DNA from: Gemmatimonadota bacterium
GTDB taxonomy: Bacteria; Gemmatimonadota; Gemmatimonadetes; Gemmatimonadales; GWC2-71-9
Assembly: GCA_025357945.1 (NCBI GenBank)
Contig: JANYLJ010000002.1
Span: 1-64,000, forward strand
DNA: 64,000 bases
Direction: 5' to 3'
This document shows positions 15,887 through 24,646 of this stretch, piece after piece. The first letter of the stretch is position 1. Each line of letters starts with the position of its first letter. Under the pieces are notes generated by a model. The model saw only the letters and a program-made list of their open reading frames with translations. It made no database searches and was not told the DNA's origin. Made by a program: the position numbers and the translations under genes.

Positions 15887-17914
15887 ATGAGTGAATCCCC
15901 CACGCCAGACCTGGCCCTACAGGCCGTCGATCGTTCCCGGATTGCGTCCGGGTGGCCGATGCTGCTCGCCGTTGCCGCTTGGCCGGTCGGGCTCCCGCTG
16001 TTGCCGCAACTCGCCACGAGCCGGGTCACCGGGACCGCCACGGCCACGTTGGTCGGCTTTGCGGTCCTCGCGGTCCTGACCGCCGGCGTAGCCCTGCTTC
16101 GCATGCCAGCAGACCCGGTGACCGCGCCTTTCGTCGGGCTTGCGGCCACGGTGGCGACGTTGCTGGCACTCGCCCCGCTCGATCGGCCCGCGGCGAGTGG
16201 TGCCCTGATCAGCTTCCTGCTCGTTGCTCCGTGGCGATACGCACTGACCCCCCTGGTTGTTCATTTCGCCTTGGAGGTCGGCTGGCCGCACCGGCGACCG
16301 CGCTGGGCGGGCTGGATTCTCGGCTGGTATGCGCTCGAGGTCGGGATGCTGGTGGTCGTTGCGGTCGGCCTGGTGATCGACGAGAGGGCATTGGTCGATG
16401 CCGTGGATCGCACCTTCCGCGCGAGCGTGCTCGAACCAGCCGGTGCAGCGACCGCAGTGATCGGCACATTGCTGGCGCTCGCCACACCCGTGCGTGGCCG
16501 CGTGCTGCAACGTGCGTTGGCGTGGACCGCCGCGGCGGTCGCCATCGGACTGGCCCCGCTGCTGCTGGCGCCATACCTCCCGGTACTTGCGCGATCGCTC
16601 GACGGCGCCGTGACGCCGGCTCGCCTCGCGTTGTTCGTTGTGCCCGTGTTCGGGTTGATCGCGGTGCTGTCGTTGCCCTTCCGCGACGCCGCTGCACGCG
16701 ACCTGCTCGCGCACCGGCTCGCGGCGGGACTCCTCGAGGGAACCGACCTCGCCGGTGGCCTGCGCCAGATCGCGGTCGCCCTGCACGAGACATTCAACAC
16801 CCGTGGCGTGGTGGTGCGCGTTACCGAACCCGACACGGTCGCCACGATCGGCGAAGTCGCGCCGCAGGTGCTGCGTGGGCCGATCGTCCCGGAGATGGAA
16901 ACTGGCGACGAGCAACAAGAGCTCGTCGCTCCGATCGGCCGCGCCGGGAATCCGTTGGGAGAGGTACGCCTCGAAGGTCGTTTTGCCGGAGCGTTCGGAC
17001 CGACGGAACGTGACTGGCTCGCCGCCCTGCTGCTGCCGATCGCAGGCGCACTACGTGCCCGCCGCCGCGAAATCGCCACGAACCAGCGGAACGATGCCCT
17101 CGCGAGCCACCTCGCCAGCACAATCGGTGCCCTCGCGAGCGCTGCACACGCGCTGCCGCTCGCGCCGACGGACGGCGGGATGGCGGTGCCACCGCCGGTA
17201 GATGCCCGGGAGGTCCTGGAACAGATGAGCGACGGTGTCACCGGTATTGCGCGATACGGTGAGGGGCTGGCCGCGTCGGCCGGCGAAGCGCGCGACCGCG
17301 CCCGCGGTGCCAGCGATTCCGTCGCTCGCGGACTCGACGCGTTGAGTGCGCTCAGCGCCGAGGTCGCCCGGCTGTCGCGCTACGGCGAGGAGATCGCCGC
17401 AAGCAACGACACGGTCAGCGGCGTGGCGTTTCGCACCAACCTGGTGGCGAACAACGCCGCCCTCGAAGCGATCCGCGCCGGGGCCGCTGGGCGTACCTTC
17501 GGCGTGTTGGCCGAAGAGGTGCGCCGCCTGGCTGACACCACGGCCGCGACGTCGGCTGCGATCGGTGAACGGACCGCCGCGTTGGCCACCGAGGTCGCCA
17601 ACGTCGGGACCACGCTGGACGGCACGCGTCAGGCGCTCGCCGCGGCGATCCGTGAGGCTGAGGCGGGCGAGGCGGCGGCACAACGACTCAACGATGCGGC
17701 CGTGGAGCTCGAGGACACGGCGCGGTCACTCCGTCCGGTGGTCGCAGAAGCGAACGCAGTGGCCAAGCGTCGCACCGCCCGCGACCAGCACCTGACGGCG
17801 ACGATGGAGCGATTCCTCAATGAGCGCGCGGCGCTCTCCCGCGCCCTCACGCTGCACCGCGACGCGATGGACCGACTGGCGACGACGCTGGCGCAGCTGG
17901 CCCGCAGCAACTAG
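15887..17914 (+). CDS. methyl-accepting chemotaxis-type receptor with polytopic membrane sensor
   Basis: The 675-residue protein begins with about seven hydrophobic segments within residues 20-260 in place of the usual periplasmic ligand domain. A soluble GAF-like region (about 265-395; LRQIAVALHETFNTRGVVVRV) and a C-terminal helical signalling domain follow. The MCP hairpin is recognisable as VAFRTNLVANNAALEAIRAGAAGRTFGVLAEEVRRLAD, close to the consensus that contacts CheA/CheW, but no HAMP domain is seen. No che genes are nearby. The start at MSESPTPDLALQ is chosen because upstream residues are not family-like. Its stop interlocks with that of the convergent helicase gene. Confidence 0.85.
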   Translation: MSESPTPDLALQAVDRSRIASGWPMLLAVAAWPVGLPLLPQLATSRVTGTATATLVGFAVLAVLTAGVALLRMPADPVTAPFVGLAATVATLLALAPLDRPAASGALISFLLVAPWRYALTPLVVHFALEVGWPHRRPRWAGWILGWYALEVGMLVVVAVGLVIDERALVDAVDRTFRASVLEPAGAATAVIGTLLALATPVRGRVLQRALAWTAAAVAIGLAPLLLAPYLPVLARSLDGAVTPARLALFVVPVFGLIAVLSLPFRDAAARDLLAHRLAAGLLEGTDLAGGLRQIAVALHETFNTRGVVVRVTEPDTVATIGEVAPQVLRGPIVPEMETGDEQQELVAPIGRAGNPLGEVRLEGRFAGAFGPTERDWLAALLLPIAGALRARRREIATNQRNDALASHLASTIGALASAAHALPLAPTDGGMAVPPPVDAREVLEQMSDGVTGIARYGEGLAASAGEARDRARGASDSVARGLDALSALSAEVARLSRYGEEIAASNDTVSGVAFRTNLVANNAALEAIRAGAAGRTFGVLAEEVRRLADTTAATSAAIGERTAALATEVANVGTTLDGTRQALAAAIREAEAGEAAAQRLNDAAVELEDTARSLRPVVAEANAVAKRRTARDQHLTATMERFLNERAALSRALTLHRDAMDRLATTLAQLARSN

Positions 17915-20520
17915 CGGCGGGGCCGGCCTCGCGGCCCGCGGCCGCGGAATCCCTTCGGTTCACCGCGACGCGGCTGGTGGCGCTTCACGACATGATCGTT
18001 CCGGCCCACCGCCGGGGGCCCGCTCCGTTCCAGCAGCTCCTGCAGCGCCGCCACGGTCTCGGCCTGGATCACGTCACCGCGCCGCCGCACCGCGAACGCC
18101 AGCGGCCGATCGAGCACCGGCAGGTCCGATTCCCTGAGCCGACGCGCCTGCCCTTCGCGCAACGACACCCGCACGATCCCGTGGCCGTCACGCACTTCGT
18201 ACGCCAACGGTGCCGTGTCACCGCGCAGGTGCAGGCTCGCTGGCAGCGCGTCGAGGTGTGCCCGCGCCTCTGCCGGCACCAGCGCCGTCACGTCGAGCTG
18301 AACCGGCGTGCGCTGGAACTCCTGCCACGAGGTGACGTCTTCGAGCTGGGCGCGAATCAATGCGCGGAGTGACGCGGGATCGATCCTTGCGAGCACGCCA
18401 CCCGACCGTTTCCAGTACTCGCTGAGCGCCGTGAGTGCGCGCTCCAGACGGGTGTGATCCGGATGCTCCGCTTCACCAGCAAGCAGCGTGTTGGCGAGCA
18501 CGGCGCGCGCTTCGTCCAGAAACTCCGCCGGAATGTCGCCGTGGATGCGATCCGCGCCGCGTTCCAGTTCGAACCCGAAATACTGCAGCCGCCGGGCGAT
18601 CGCGAGGCCCTGGCGTTGCTTGTGACGGGTGAGCACCACGGTGGCCGGCCCGTGCACCGCGTACTTGCGAAGCAGCTCGAATGGCACCGTGGTACCCTCG
18701 ATGCTGGCACGCGCGACACCCGATCGATCGGCGAAGTAGCGCAGCGGTCCGGCGACCGCCCCCCAGGTGCCAGCCACCGACGTCTTCGAGATGCGAACGT
18801 TCTGTCCGTCGGCGGTGTGCTCGTCGAGCACGAGATCGAACGGCTCGATCCGCGCCACGAGATCGATGAAGCGCGCGCACAGTGCGTGATCGGCGTACGG
18901 CAGGACGTCGGGCAGGGCGGCGTCGAGCGCACGGTAGGCGGACGCCATTCCGAGCGCACCGTCTTCGATCGCCTTCGTCAGGACGCCGCGTCGCTCGGAC
19001 CATTCGGCAAGCCGGGTCTCGTCGAACACGTGCCGAGGCAGCCCGTGCACCTCGCCGATCGTGCCGCAGGTGTTGACCGCCTCGGCGAGGAGGTTGTACG
19101 CCGTGAGGTGATCACTCCCCGGCACCAGGACGCCGTGCAAGTCGCGCTCCTCGCGCGTCAAGCGATGCAACGAGTTGATGCCGCTCGCGCCGGCGACCAG
19201 CGGCAACTGCTCCGCATCCGCATGCACCAGCAGCTCGGCCCACGGTCGTTCCACTGGCAGCGCTTCGACCTGCCGACCGTACCTGGTCAACCGCCCGTCC
19301 TCGATCAGCCCGCGCGCGGTGAGGTGAGCGAGGGAACGGCGGTAGGCAGTACGATCGAGCGGCACCGGCAGTTCGAGATCAGTCGCGTCGACGCCGAGCG
19401 CCGCACAGGTGAGCGCGACACGATCGGTGTCGCCTGCAAGCTGGAATTCGGGCGACCCCGGACGCAGCGACGCGAAATCGAGGTCGCGCTCTGAGAGGAT
19501 CGCCACTTCGCCGCCCGCAACGCGGCCGTGTACGCGGCCGGCCATCTGGAGGATCTCGTTGGGCCCGAGAGGGAGCCGGTGCAGCACGTTTCGTCCGCGC
19601 TCCACGACGTTGCCGTAGCGGGCATCGTAGATCACCACCGTGTCGAGCCCGGGGAGGTTCAACGCCGACTGCCCCGCCGCGGTCATCGCCAGCAAGTAAG
19701 GCTTCTGCACCTCGCCTTCGAGAAACGGACGAAGCACCCGGATTGGCTCGCCACCGTGATAGAAGGCGGTCGACAAACGGGGAAAGCGGGAGCCGAGCTC
19801 GGCGCCGAGACGTTCGACTTCAGCACGGGTGGGCAGGAATACGGCAACGCCACGGCGTGCGCTGATGAAACGCCGCACCGTGCGGTCGTCCAGGAATTCC
19901 GCCGGTTGCTGGCGCGTCACCGACACCTTCGCCTTCAGCGCCGGATCGAACGCACTGGTCTCCAGCACTTCGTCGCTGCCGAGGTAGCTGCGATAGATCG
20001 CTGGATCGACCGTCGCCGAGAGCCAGATGAAACGGGCACCAATGCGCTTGCCGAGCGCGAGACAGAGCTCGAGTTCGGCCGACGTCTGGTGGATCTCGTC
20101 CACGATAATCGTGTCGCGCCGGCTGATCAGATCGTCGGCCAACCACCGCCTGGCGATCCCGGTCGTGACGACGACAACGTTCCATTGTGGTGTCTCGGGT
20201 GTGGCCTCACGTTCGCGATTCACGACGCCCACCAGCAGCGGCGCGTCGAGAATCTCCTCGGCGATCAGGCGGATGCCGAGCGTCTTGCCGGTGCCCGTGC
20301 CGGCGACGATACCGAAGGCTTTCCCCTCGCGAGCCCATTGCCGCACGGTCGCCCCGTGCTGGCGCTCGAGCAGGGTGTCGATGTGGGTATGCAGTGCCAG
20401 CTCGATCGTTTCGCATGCCGCCCGCGTCGGCGCGATAACGATGACGCGCCCGCGCGGGTGCAGCGCGTGCCGGTAGGCGTCGATATCGAGCGGGAGGAGG
20501 TGATCGCGGACGGGGAGCAT
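17911..20520 (-). CDS. DEAH-type RNA helicase, HrpA/HrpB-like
   Basis: This is a superfamily-2 helicase that would unwind RNA with NTP. Visible motifs in its 869 residues are Walker A GTGTGKT (74-80), the DEIH box (141-144), SAT (168-170) and a variant motif VI QMAGRVHGR (325-333, where HrpA proteins have QRxGRxGR). The C-terminal half resembles the OB/DUF3418-like region of HrpA. The protein ends in a basic, glycine/arginine tail (EPKGFRGRGPRGRPRR), likely RNA-binding. It is shorter than E. coli HrpA (about 1300 residues). The substrate is unknown; a ribosome or mRNA-decay role is conjecture. Confidence 0.8.
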   Translation of the reverse strand: MLPVRDHLLPLDIDAYRHALHPRGRVIVIAPTRAACETIELALHTHIDTLLERQHGATVRQWAREGKAFGIVAGTGTGKTLGIRLIAEEILDAPLLVGVVNREREATPETPQWNVVVVTTGIARRWLADDLISRRDTIIVDEIHQTSAELELCLALGKRIGARFIWLSATVDPAIYRSYLGSDEVLETSAFDPALKAKVSVTRQQPAEFLDDRTVRRFISARRGVAVFLPTRAEVERLGAELGSRFPRLSTAFYHGGEPIRVLRPFLEGEVQKPYLLAMTAAGQSALNLPGLDTVVIYDARYGNVVERGRNVLHRLPLGPNEILQMAGRVHGRVAGGEVAILSERDLDFASLRPGSPEFQLAGDTDRVALTCAALGVDATDLELPVPLDRTAYRRSLAHLTARGLIEDGRLTRYGRQVEALPVERPWAELLVHADAEQLPLVAGASGINSLHRLTREERDLHGVLVPGSDHLTAYNLLAEAVNTCGTIGEVHGLPRHVFDETRLAEWSERRGVLTKAIEDGALGMASAYRALDAALPDVLPYADHALCARFIDLVARIEPFDLVLDEHTADGQNVRISKTSVAGTWGAVAGPLRYFADRSGVARASIEGTTVPFELLRKYAVHGPATVVLTRHKQRQGLAIARRLQYFGFELERGADRIHGDIPAEFLDEARAVLANTLLAGEAEHPDHTRLERALTALSEYWKRSGGVLARIDPASLRALIRAQLEDVTSWQEFQRTPVQLDVTALVPAEARAHLDALPASLHLRGDTAPLAYEVRDGHGIVRVSLREGQARRLRESDLPVLDRPLAFAVRRRGDVIQAETVAALQELLERSGPPAVGRNDHVVKRHQPRRGEPKGFRGRGPRGRPRR

Positions 20521-20546
20521 GGCAGGAAGCTAGCCGGGAAATGGAT

Positions 20547-20619
20547 GTCATCCCGAGCGCCGCGAGGGATCGCCTCGTCACGGATCGATCCCTCAGTCGC
20601 TCCGCTCCTTCGGGATGAC
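20547..20619. repeat. palindromic GTCATCC element, copy A (short form)
   Basis: Perfect 10-bp terminal inverted repeats, GTCATCCCGA (20547-20556) and TCGGGATGAC (20610-20619), enclose a second inner stem GAGGGATCG/CGATCCCTC. It fills the divergent gap between the helicase and short-chain dehydrogenase genes. Related elements occur at 30828, 37902 and 47756. Confidence 0.85.
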
Positions 20620-20660
20620 AAGGCCCCCGCCACTATATTGTCCCGCTTCACGGAGGAGTA

Positions 20661-21545
20661 ATGCCGGGCAAGGTGTATCTCGTCACGGGAGCCAATCGGG
20701 GCATCGGCCGCGCCACGGTCGAGGGACTTGCACGCCAGGGGGCCACCGTGCTGATGGTGTGCCGCAACCGCGAGGCAGGCGAGGCGACGAAGGCGGCGAT
20801 CGCGGCGGCAACCGGCAACAGCAATCTCGAATTGTTCGTCGCCGACCTGTCGGTGCAGGCCGACGTGCGGCGCTTGGCCGAAGAGATCAAGGCGAGTCAT
20901 GCCCGACTCGACGGGCTGGTCAGCAACGCCGGCGTGTTCCTGCTGCACCGCATCGATACGGTCGACGACATCGAGATGACGTTCGCGGTAAACCACCTTG
21001 CCGGCTTCATCCTGGTCAACGAACTCGCGGACCTGCTCCGGGCGAGTGCGCCGGCGCGCGTCGTCGTGGTTGCGTCGGAGGCGCACCAGCGAGTCAGCGA
21101 TCCCGAGGACTGGGTGAGCGTCAAGACATACAACGGACGCGCCGCATACAACCGATCCAAGCTGGCGAACGTGGTGTTCTCCTACGACCTCGCGCATCGA
21201 CTTGAAGGCAGCGGCGTCACGGTGAACTGCTGCGATCCCGGGTGGGTCAACACGCACGTGCTCGAGAGCATGTATGACCGGTGGTGGCTGCGCTGGCTCT
21301 GGCCCTTCGCCCAGAAGTTCTTCACCGTCACGCCGGCGGAAGGCGCCAAGCCGGTGCTCTACCTGGCGACGTCAGCCGACGTGGAAGGGGTCACGGGGAA
21401 GTACTTCAAGATCATGCAGCCGGCGACATCGTCGCTGATCTCACACGATCCAGTGATCGGCGCCCGGTTGTGGAACCTGTCGCTTCGCCTCACCGGCGAG
21501 TTGCCGCCGGTGACCATCACCGGCGAGATCATCGCCGCGCACTAG
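20661..21545 (+). CDS. short-chain dehydrogenase/reductase, retinol-dehydrogenase-like
   Basis: This NAD(P)-dependent oxidoreductase has the classical SDR layout in 294 residues: cofactor loop TGANRGIG near the N-terminus, NAG (LVSNAGVF), and the catalytic Tyr-Lys pair in AYNRSKLAN. The RN of VCRNREAG after beta-2 suggests NADPH preference. The C-terminal region (ESMYDRWWLRWLWPFAQKFF) resembles the membrane-associated helix of RDH11-14-type enzymes. A GGAGG ribosome-binding site precedes the ATG. The substrate is unknown; a lipophilic carbonyl is plausible. Confidence 0.92.
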   Translation: MPGKVYLVTGANRGIGRATVEGLARQGATVLMVCRNREAGEATKAAIAAATGNSNLELFVADLSVQADVRRLAEEIKASHARLDGLVSNAGVFLLHRIDTVDDIEMTFAVNHLAGFILVNELADLLRASAPARVVVVASEAHQRVSDPEDWVSVKTYNGRAAYNRSKLANVVFSYDLAHRLEGSGVTVNCCDPGWVNTHVLESMYDRWWLRWLWPFAQKFFTVTPAEGAKPVLYLATSADVEGVTGKYFKIMQPATSSLISHDPVIGARLWNLSLRLTGELPPVTITGEIIAAH

Positions 21546-21555
21546 CCGCGGTGGT

Positions 21556-22173
21556 TCAGTGTGGCCTCGGGCGCGACCGGTCGCCATTGCGTGCCGGCGG
21601 GTCGTTTCGACCATCCTGCGGAGCGGACCGCACGTCCTGCCGGTTCCGACCGTCCTGTGGCACCGGGCGACCCTCCCATCCGCTGCGGCCGTGGCGCGGC
21701 TCCGGGCGGTACTTCTTGTCATCGCGGTCATCGCGGCCGTCGCGCGGTTGGCGATACTGCCATTCATCGCGATCGTTGCGCGGCATCTGCCGATACGCCC
21801 GACCGATGTCGCGGTAGTCCCGGCGCTCGCGCCACTGAATGAATTCGCGCTGACGGGGGGCGAAGAAGATATCGTTCCGGTACCGGTAGACCACGACCGG
21901 CTGGGCGTACGCGAAAATCGGATAGTCGTAGTAGTAGCCGTCGCAGAGGTACACCGTTTCCGGTACCCATTCGTCGAAGTAGTCGCCCCAGTCACCGTAG
22001 CGACGCTGGTCGTACTCGCGCACCATGAGCTGGTGGCGCGGCGAAGCATAGGCGCCCCCGGGCTGACGACCAATCGGGATATCAATGTGCACGCGAGCCG
22101 ACACCTGGCCCTCGGCCGGGAGAGCGCTGAGAGCGACGAGCAACGGGACGGCCGCCAGTAATGACGCGCGCAT
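21556..22173 (-). CDS. secreted low-complexity protein rich in Arg, Asp, Tyr
   Basis: The ATG at 22173, preceded by GGAGGT, gives 205 residues with a clear signal peptide (MRASLLAAVPLLVALSALPAEGQ). The mature part has a tyrosine-rich middle (YLCDGYYYDYPIFAYAQPVVVYRYR) followed by a C-terminal half built of charged RDD, PRDGR and PQDGRN motifs that looks disordered. No family is recognised. The gene is divergent from queD across a 214-nt region holding a 15-bp palindrome. Similar YxYxW/RDD-rich exported proteins occur in this kind of genome, but a role is not known. Confidence 0.75.
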   Translation of the reverse strand: MRASLLAAVPLLVALSALPAEGQVSARVHIDIPIGRQPGGAYASPRHQLMVREYDQRRYGDWGDYFDEWVPETVYLCDGYYYDYPIFAYAQPVVVYRYRNDIFFAPRQREFIQWRERRDYRDIGRAYRQMPRNDRDEWQYRQPRDGRDDRDDKKYRPEPRHGRSGWEGRPVPQDGRNRQDVRSAPQDGRNDPPARNGDRSRPRPH

Positions 22174-22235
22174 GCATAACCTCCAGTCGAACGAGTGATC
22201 TACGACAGGAGACAAAGCGACCTCCGTGCCAATTT

Positions 22236-22250
22236 ATAACACGTTGTTAT
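22236..22250. promoter_or_regulatory. 15-bp palindrome, candidate operator
   Basis: ATAACA-CGT-TGTTAT is a perfect inverted repeat in a locally AT-rich patch between the divergent genes at 22173 and 22388. It has the size of a dimeric repressor site. No regulator gene is adjacent, so the binding protein is unknown. Confidence 0.4.
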
Positions 22251-22387
22251 GCAACGACTTAGCGCACGGGATGGAGTCTGGACATGTTCCGCACTCTGGA
22301 CAGAAATGCTCCCGGACCGGAATGGTCGGGCAGTCCCGGTGCTTATGTTGCTCCCCTCTGTCGGCCCGCCTAGCTCCGGAGTCCGCG

Positions 22388-22891
22388 ATGGGCACCTTTC
22401 GCATCAGCGTCAGCAAGGACTATCTCGCCTTCGCCGCTGCGCACTTCATCACCTTTCGCGGGCATGCCTGCGAGTCGTTGCACGGCCACAACTATCGCGT
22501 CGGCATCGTCATCCAGGGTCCGATCGATCCGGAGTGTCACTTCGTGGTTGATTTTGCCGTGCTCAAGCGGATCGTCCGCGGCCGAGTGGATCTGCTCGAT
22601 CATCGCGTCTTGCTGCCCACGGCAAATCCGAAGCTTGCCTTTCGCGAAGCGGACGGGATGACGTTTGTGAACTACCTCGGCCGGCAGACGTATCAGTTCC
22701 CCACCCGGGACTGCGCGATGCTTCCGATCGCGAACACAACGGCCGAGATGATCGCCGAATGGTTTGCCGGCCAAGTGCAGGACGAACTCAGCCGGGCAGG
22801 AGGAACCGTCGACCTGCTCGAGATCGAAGTCGAGGAATCCGCGGGCCAGTCGGCGATCTACAGCGAACGGCGCGGCGAACGTCACCCCTGA
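22388..22891 (+). CDS. queD: 6-pyruvoyl-tetrahydropterin synthase/QueD family (CExxHGH type)
   Basis: COG0720 enzymes convert 7,8-dihydroneopterin triphosphate. QueD makes carboxytetrahydropterin for queuosine, while PTPS-III variants make 6-hydroxymethyl-dihydropterin for folate. The 167-residue protein has zinc ligands H19 (AAHF), H32 and H34 (LHGHNY), catalytic C28 and the later LDHRVLL motif. The sequence C28-E29-x-x-H32-G-H34 contains both the Cys of the CxxxHGH (QueD) motif and the Glu of the ExxHGH (PTPS-III) motif. It heads a cluster with pterin dehydratase and pabBA, which favours a folate role or a dual one (inference). Confidence 0.88.
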   Translation: MGTFRISVSKDYLAFAAAHFITFRGHACESLHGHNYRVGIVIQGPIDPECHFVVDFAVLKRIVRGRVDLLDHRVLLPTANPKLAFREADGMTFVNYLGRQTYQFPTRDCAMLPIANTTAEMIAEWFAGQVQDELSRAGGTVDLLEIEVEESAGQSAIYSERRGERHP

Positions 22892-22904
22892 CCAGGATGC
22901 CGAC

Positions 22905-23258
22905 GTGAAGACGAACGAACCGGTGTACGATGGTGCCGCCCTGACCCCCAAGCTCGCCGGACTCCCGCGCTGGACAGACCGCGACGGCTGGCTGCACCGC
23001 GAATTCACGACCGATGGGTGGCGGAGCACGATGCTGCTGGTGAACGCCATCGCGTTCGTTGCGGAGGCGGCCAACCATCACCCTGATCTCGAGGTCCACT
23101 GGAGCCGTGTCGTGGTGCGATTGCAAACGCACTCGGCCGGCGGGATTACCGACAAGGATCTCCAGTTGGCGGCCCGGATCGACGCGACCGCACTCTGGCG
23201 CCCGATCGGCGGATTCCCGGGCCTCGAGGGGCAGTCGAGCGGGTGGATCAGCAGCTGA
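22905..23258 (+). CDS. 4a-hydroxytetrahydrobiopterin dehydratase (PCD/DCoH)
   Basis: This enzyme dehydrates 4a-hydroxy-tetrahydropterin and recycles pterin cofactor. The 117-residue protein begins at a GTG (VKTNEPVYDG), 13 nt after queD. Its core, AIAFVAEAANHHPDLEVHWSRVVVRLQTHSAGGITDKDLQLAARID, contains the family signature with the catalytic HHP and a later Asp. The extra C-terminal segment LWRPIGGFPGLEGQSSGWISS is a little longer than usual. Its place between queD and pabB supports a role in pterin supply. No phenylalanine hydroxylase gene is in the window. Confidence 0.92.
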   Translation: MKTNEPVYDGAALTPKLAGLPRWTDRDGWLHREFTTDGWRSTMLLVNAIAFVAEAANHHPDLEVHWSRVVVRLQTHSAGGITDKDLQLAARIDATALWRPIGGFPGLEGQSSGWISS

Positions 23259-23290
23259 CCGGGACCTGAACGCTGACAGCTTCCGCGCCG

Positions 23291-24646
23291 TTGGTCATTC
23301 GACTCGATGCGACGCGCTCACCGCTCGACGCACTGTCGCAATTCGTCGACCTGCCCGATCCATCGCTGCTGCAGAGCGCAGCGGACGGGCACCCACTCAG
23401 TCGGTACAGCTTCCTCACTGCTGACCCGGTGGCCCGCATCACCGCCGGCGCGAACGAGTGGCCATCGGTCCGCGAGCGTGTGCGCGGGACGCTCGGTACC
23501 CCGCCGGCGCACGCGGCGCAGCTCCCGCCGTTTCAGGGCGGCTGGATCGGCTGGTTCTGTTACGAACTCGGTACCGCGTTCGATCGGGTCACCCGCCACC
23601 CACACCAGCCGTACCCGGTTGCCGACATCGCACTCGGCCTGTACGACTGGGTGATCGCCTGGGACCACGCCTTGGGCGACGCGTGGCTGATCAGTACGGG
23701 TATCGATGCGGCTGGCGACGGCGACGGGCGCCGGGCCCGCCAACGTGCCGACACGGTCCTCCAACGCTGGCACGCCGACCGGTGCACCGAGCCGAGCCGT
23801 GCGAACGAGTCCGGTGCATCGCCCCGATCCGACTTCAGCGCTGCGCAGTACCAGGCGGCAGTCGAGCAAGTGATCGCGTATGTACTTGCGGGCGACATTT
23901 TCCAGGCGAACCTGGCGCAGCGATTCAGTACTTCATTCGACGGCGATCCGTTCGCGCTGTACGCCAACCTGACCGGGGGTTCGCCGGCGCCGATGGCGGC
24001 GTTCATGCGGCGAGGCCGGGTGTCGGTGGCGAGCGCGTCGCCGGAACGATTTGTCCAACTGGACATGCCCTCGCGGCACGTCGAGACCCGCCCGATCAAG
24101 GGAACCCGCCCGCGACATGCCGACGCGGCACGCGACGCGGAGCTCGCCCGCGCGCTCGAGGCCAGCGCCAAGGATCGTGCGGAGAACGTGATGATCGTCG
24201 ACCTGATGCGGAATGATCTTTCGCGCGTGTGTGTGCCGGGATCGGTCCGCACGCCGTCGCTGTGCGCACTCGAATCGCACCCGACCGTGCATCATCTTGT
24301 GTCGACCGTCACCGGCGACCTGCGTGCGGATTGCGACGCCCTGGACCTGCTCGCCGCGACCTTCCCGGGCGGCTCGATCACCGGCGCACCGAAGCTGCGC
24401 GCGATGGAAATCATCAGCGAACTCGAGCCGGTTGCCCGCGGCGTGTACGCCGGGGCGATCGGTTGGATCGGGCTCGATGGCGCGATGGACACCAGCATCG
24501 CGATCCGCACCGTGACCGTCGCGGACAACGTCGCGACGGTGCACGCGGGCGGCGGGATCACGGCCCGATCGATACCGACCGACGAGTACCAGGAATCGCT
24601 GGACAAGGCGCGGGCATTGATCGCCGCAATCATGGCGGCGCGATGA
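23291..24646 (+). CDS. pabB: aminodeoxychorismate synthase component I
   Basis: PabB combines chorismate with ammonia from PabA to give 4-amino-4-deoxychorismate, the p-aminobenzoate precursor for folate. The 451-residue chorismate-binding protein carries ETRPIKGTRPR. The Lys of PIKGT (about K270) is the residue that separates PabB from TrpE, where PIAGT is usual. FPGGSITGAPKLRAMEII and DTSIAIRTV are also intact. The best start is a TTG at 23291, 32 nt after the dehydratase stop, as no ATG lies in a sensible place. Its stop overlaps the pabA start by 4 nt. Confidence 0.93.
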   Translation: MVIRLDATRSPLDALSQFVDLPDPSLLQSAADGHPLSRYSFLTADPVARITAGANEWPSVRERVRGTLGTPPAHAAQLPPFQGGWIGWFCYELGTAFDRVTRHPHQPYPVADIALGLYDWVIAWDHALGDAWLISTGIDAAGDGDGRRARQRADTVLQRWHADRCTEPSRANESGASPRSDFSAAQYQAAVEQVIAYVLAGDIFQANLAQRFSTSFDGDPFALYANLTGGSPAPMAAFMRRGRVSVASASPERFVQLDMPSRHVETRPIKGTRPRHADAARDAELARALEASAKDRAENVMIVDLMRNDLSRVCVPGSVRTPSLCALESHPTVHHLVSTVTGDLRADCDALDLLAATFPGGSITGAPKLRAMEIISELEPVARGVYAGAIGWIGLDGAMDTSIAIRTVTVADNVATVHAGGGITARSIPTDEYQESLDKARALIAAIMAAR

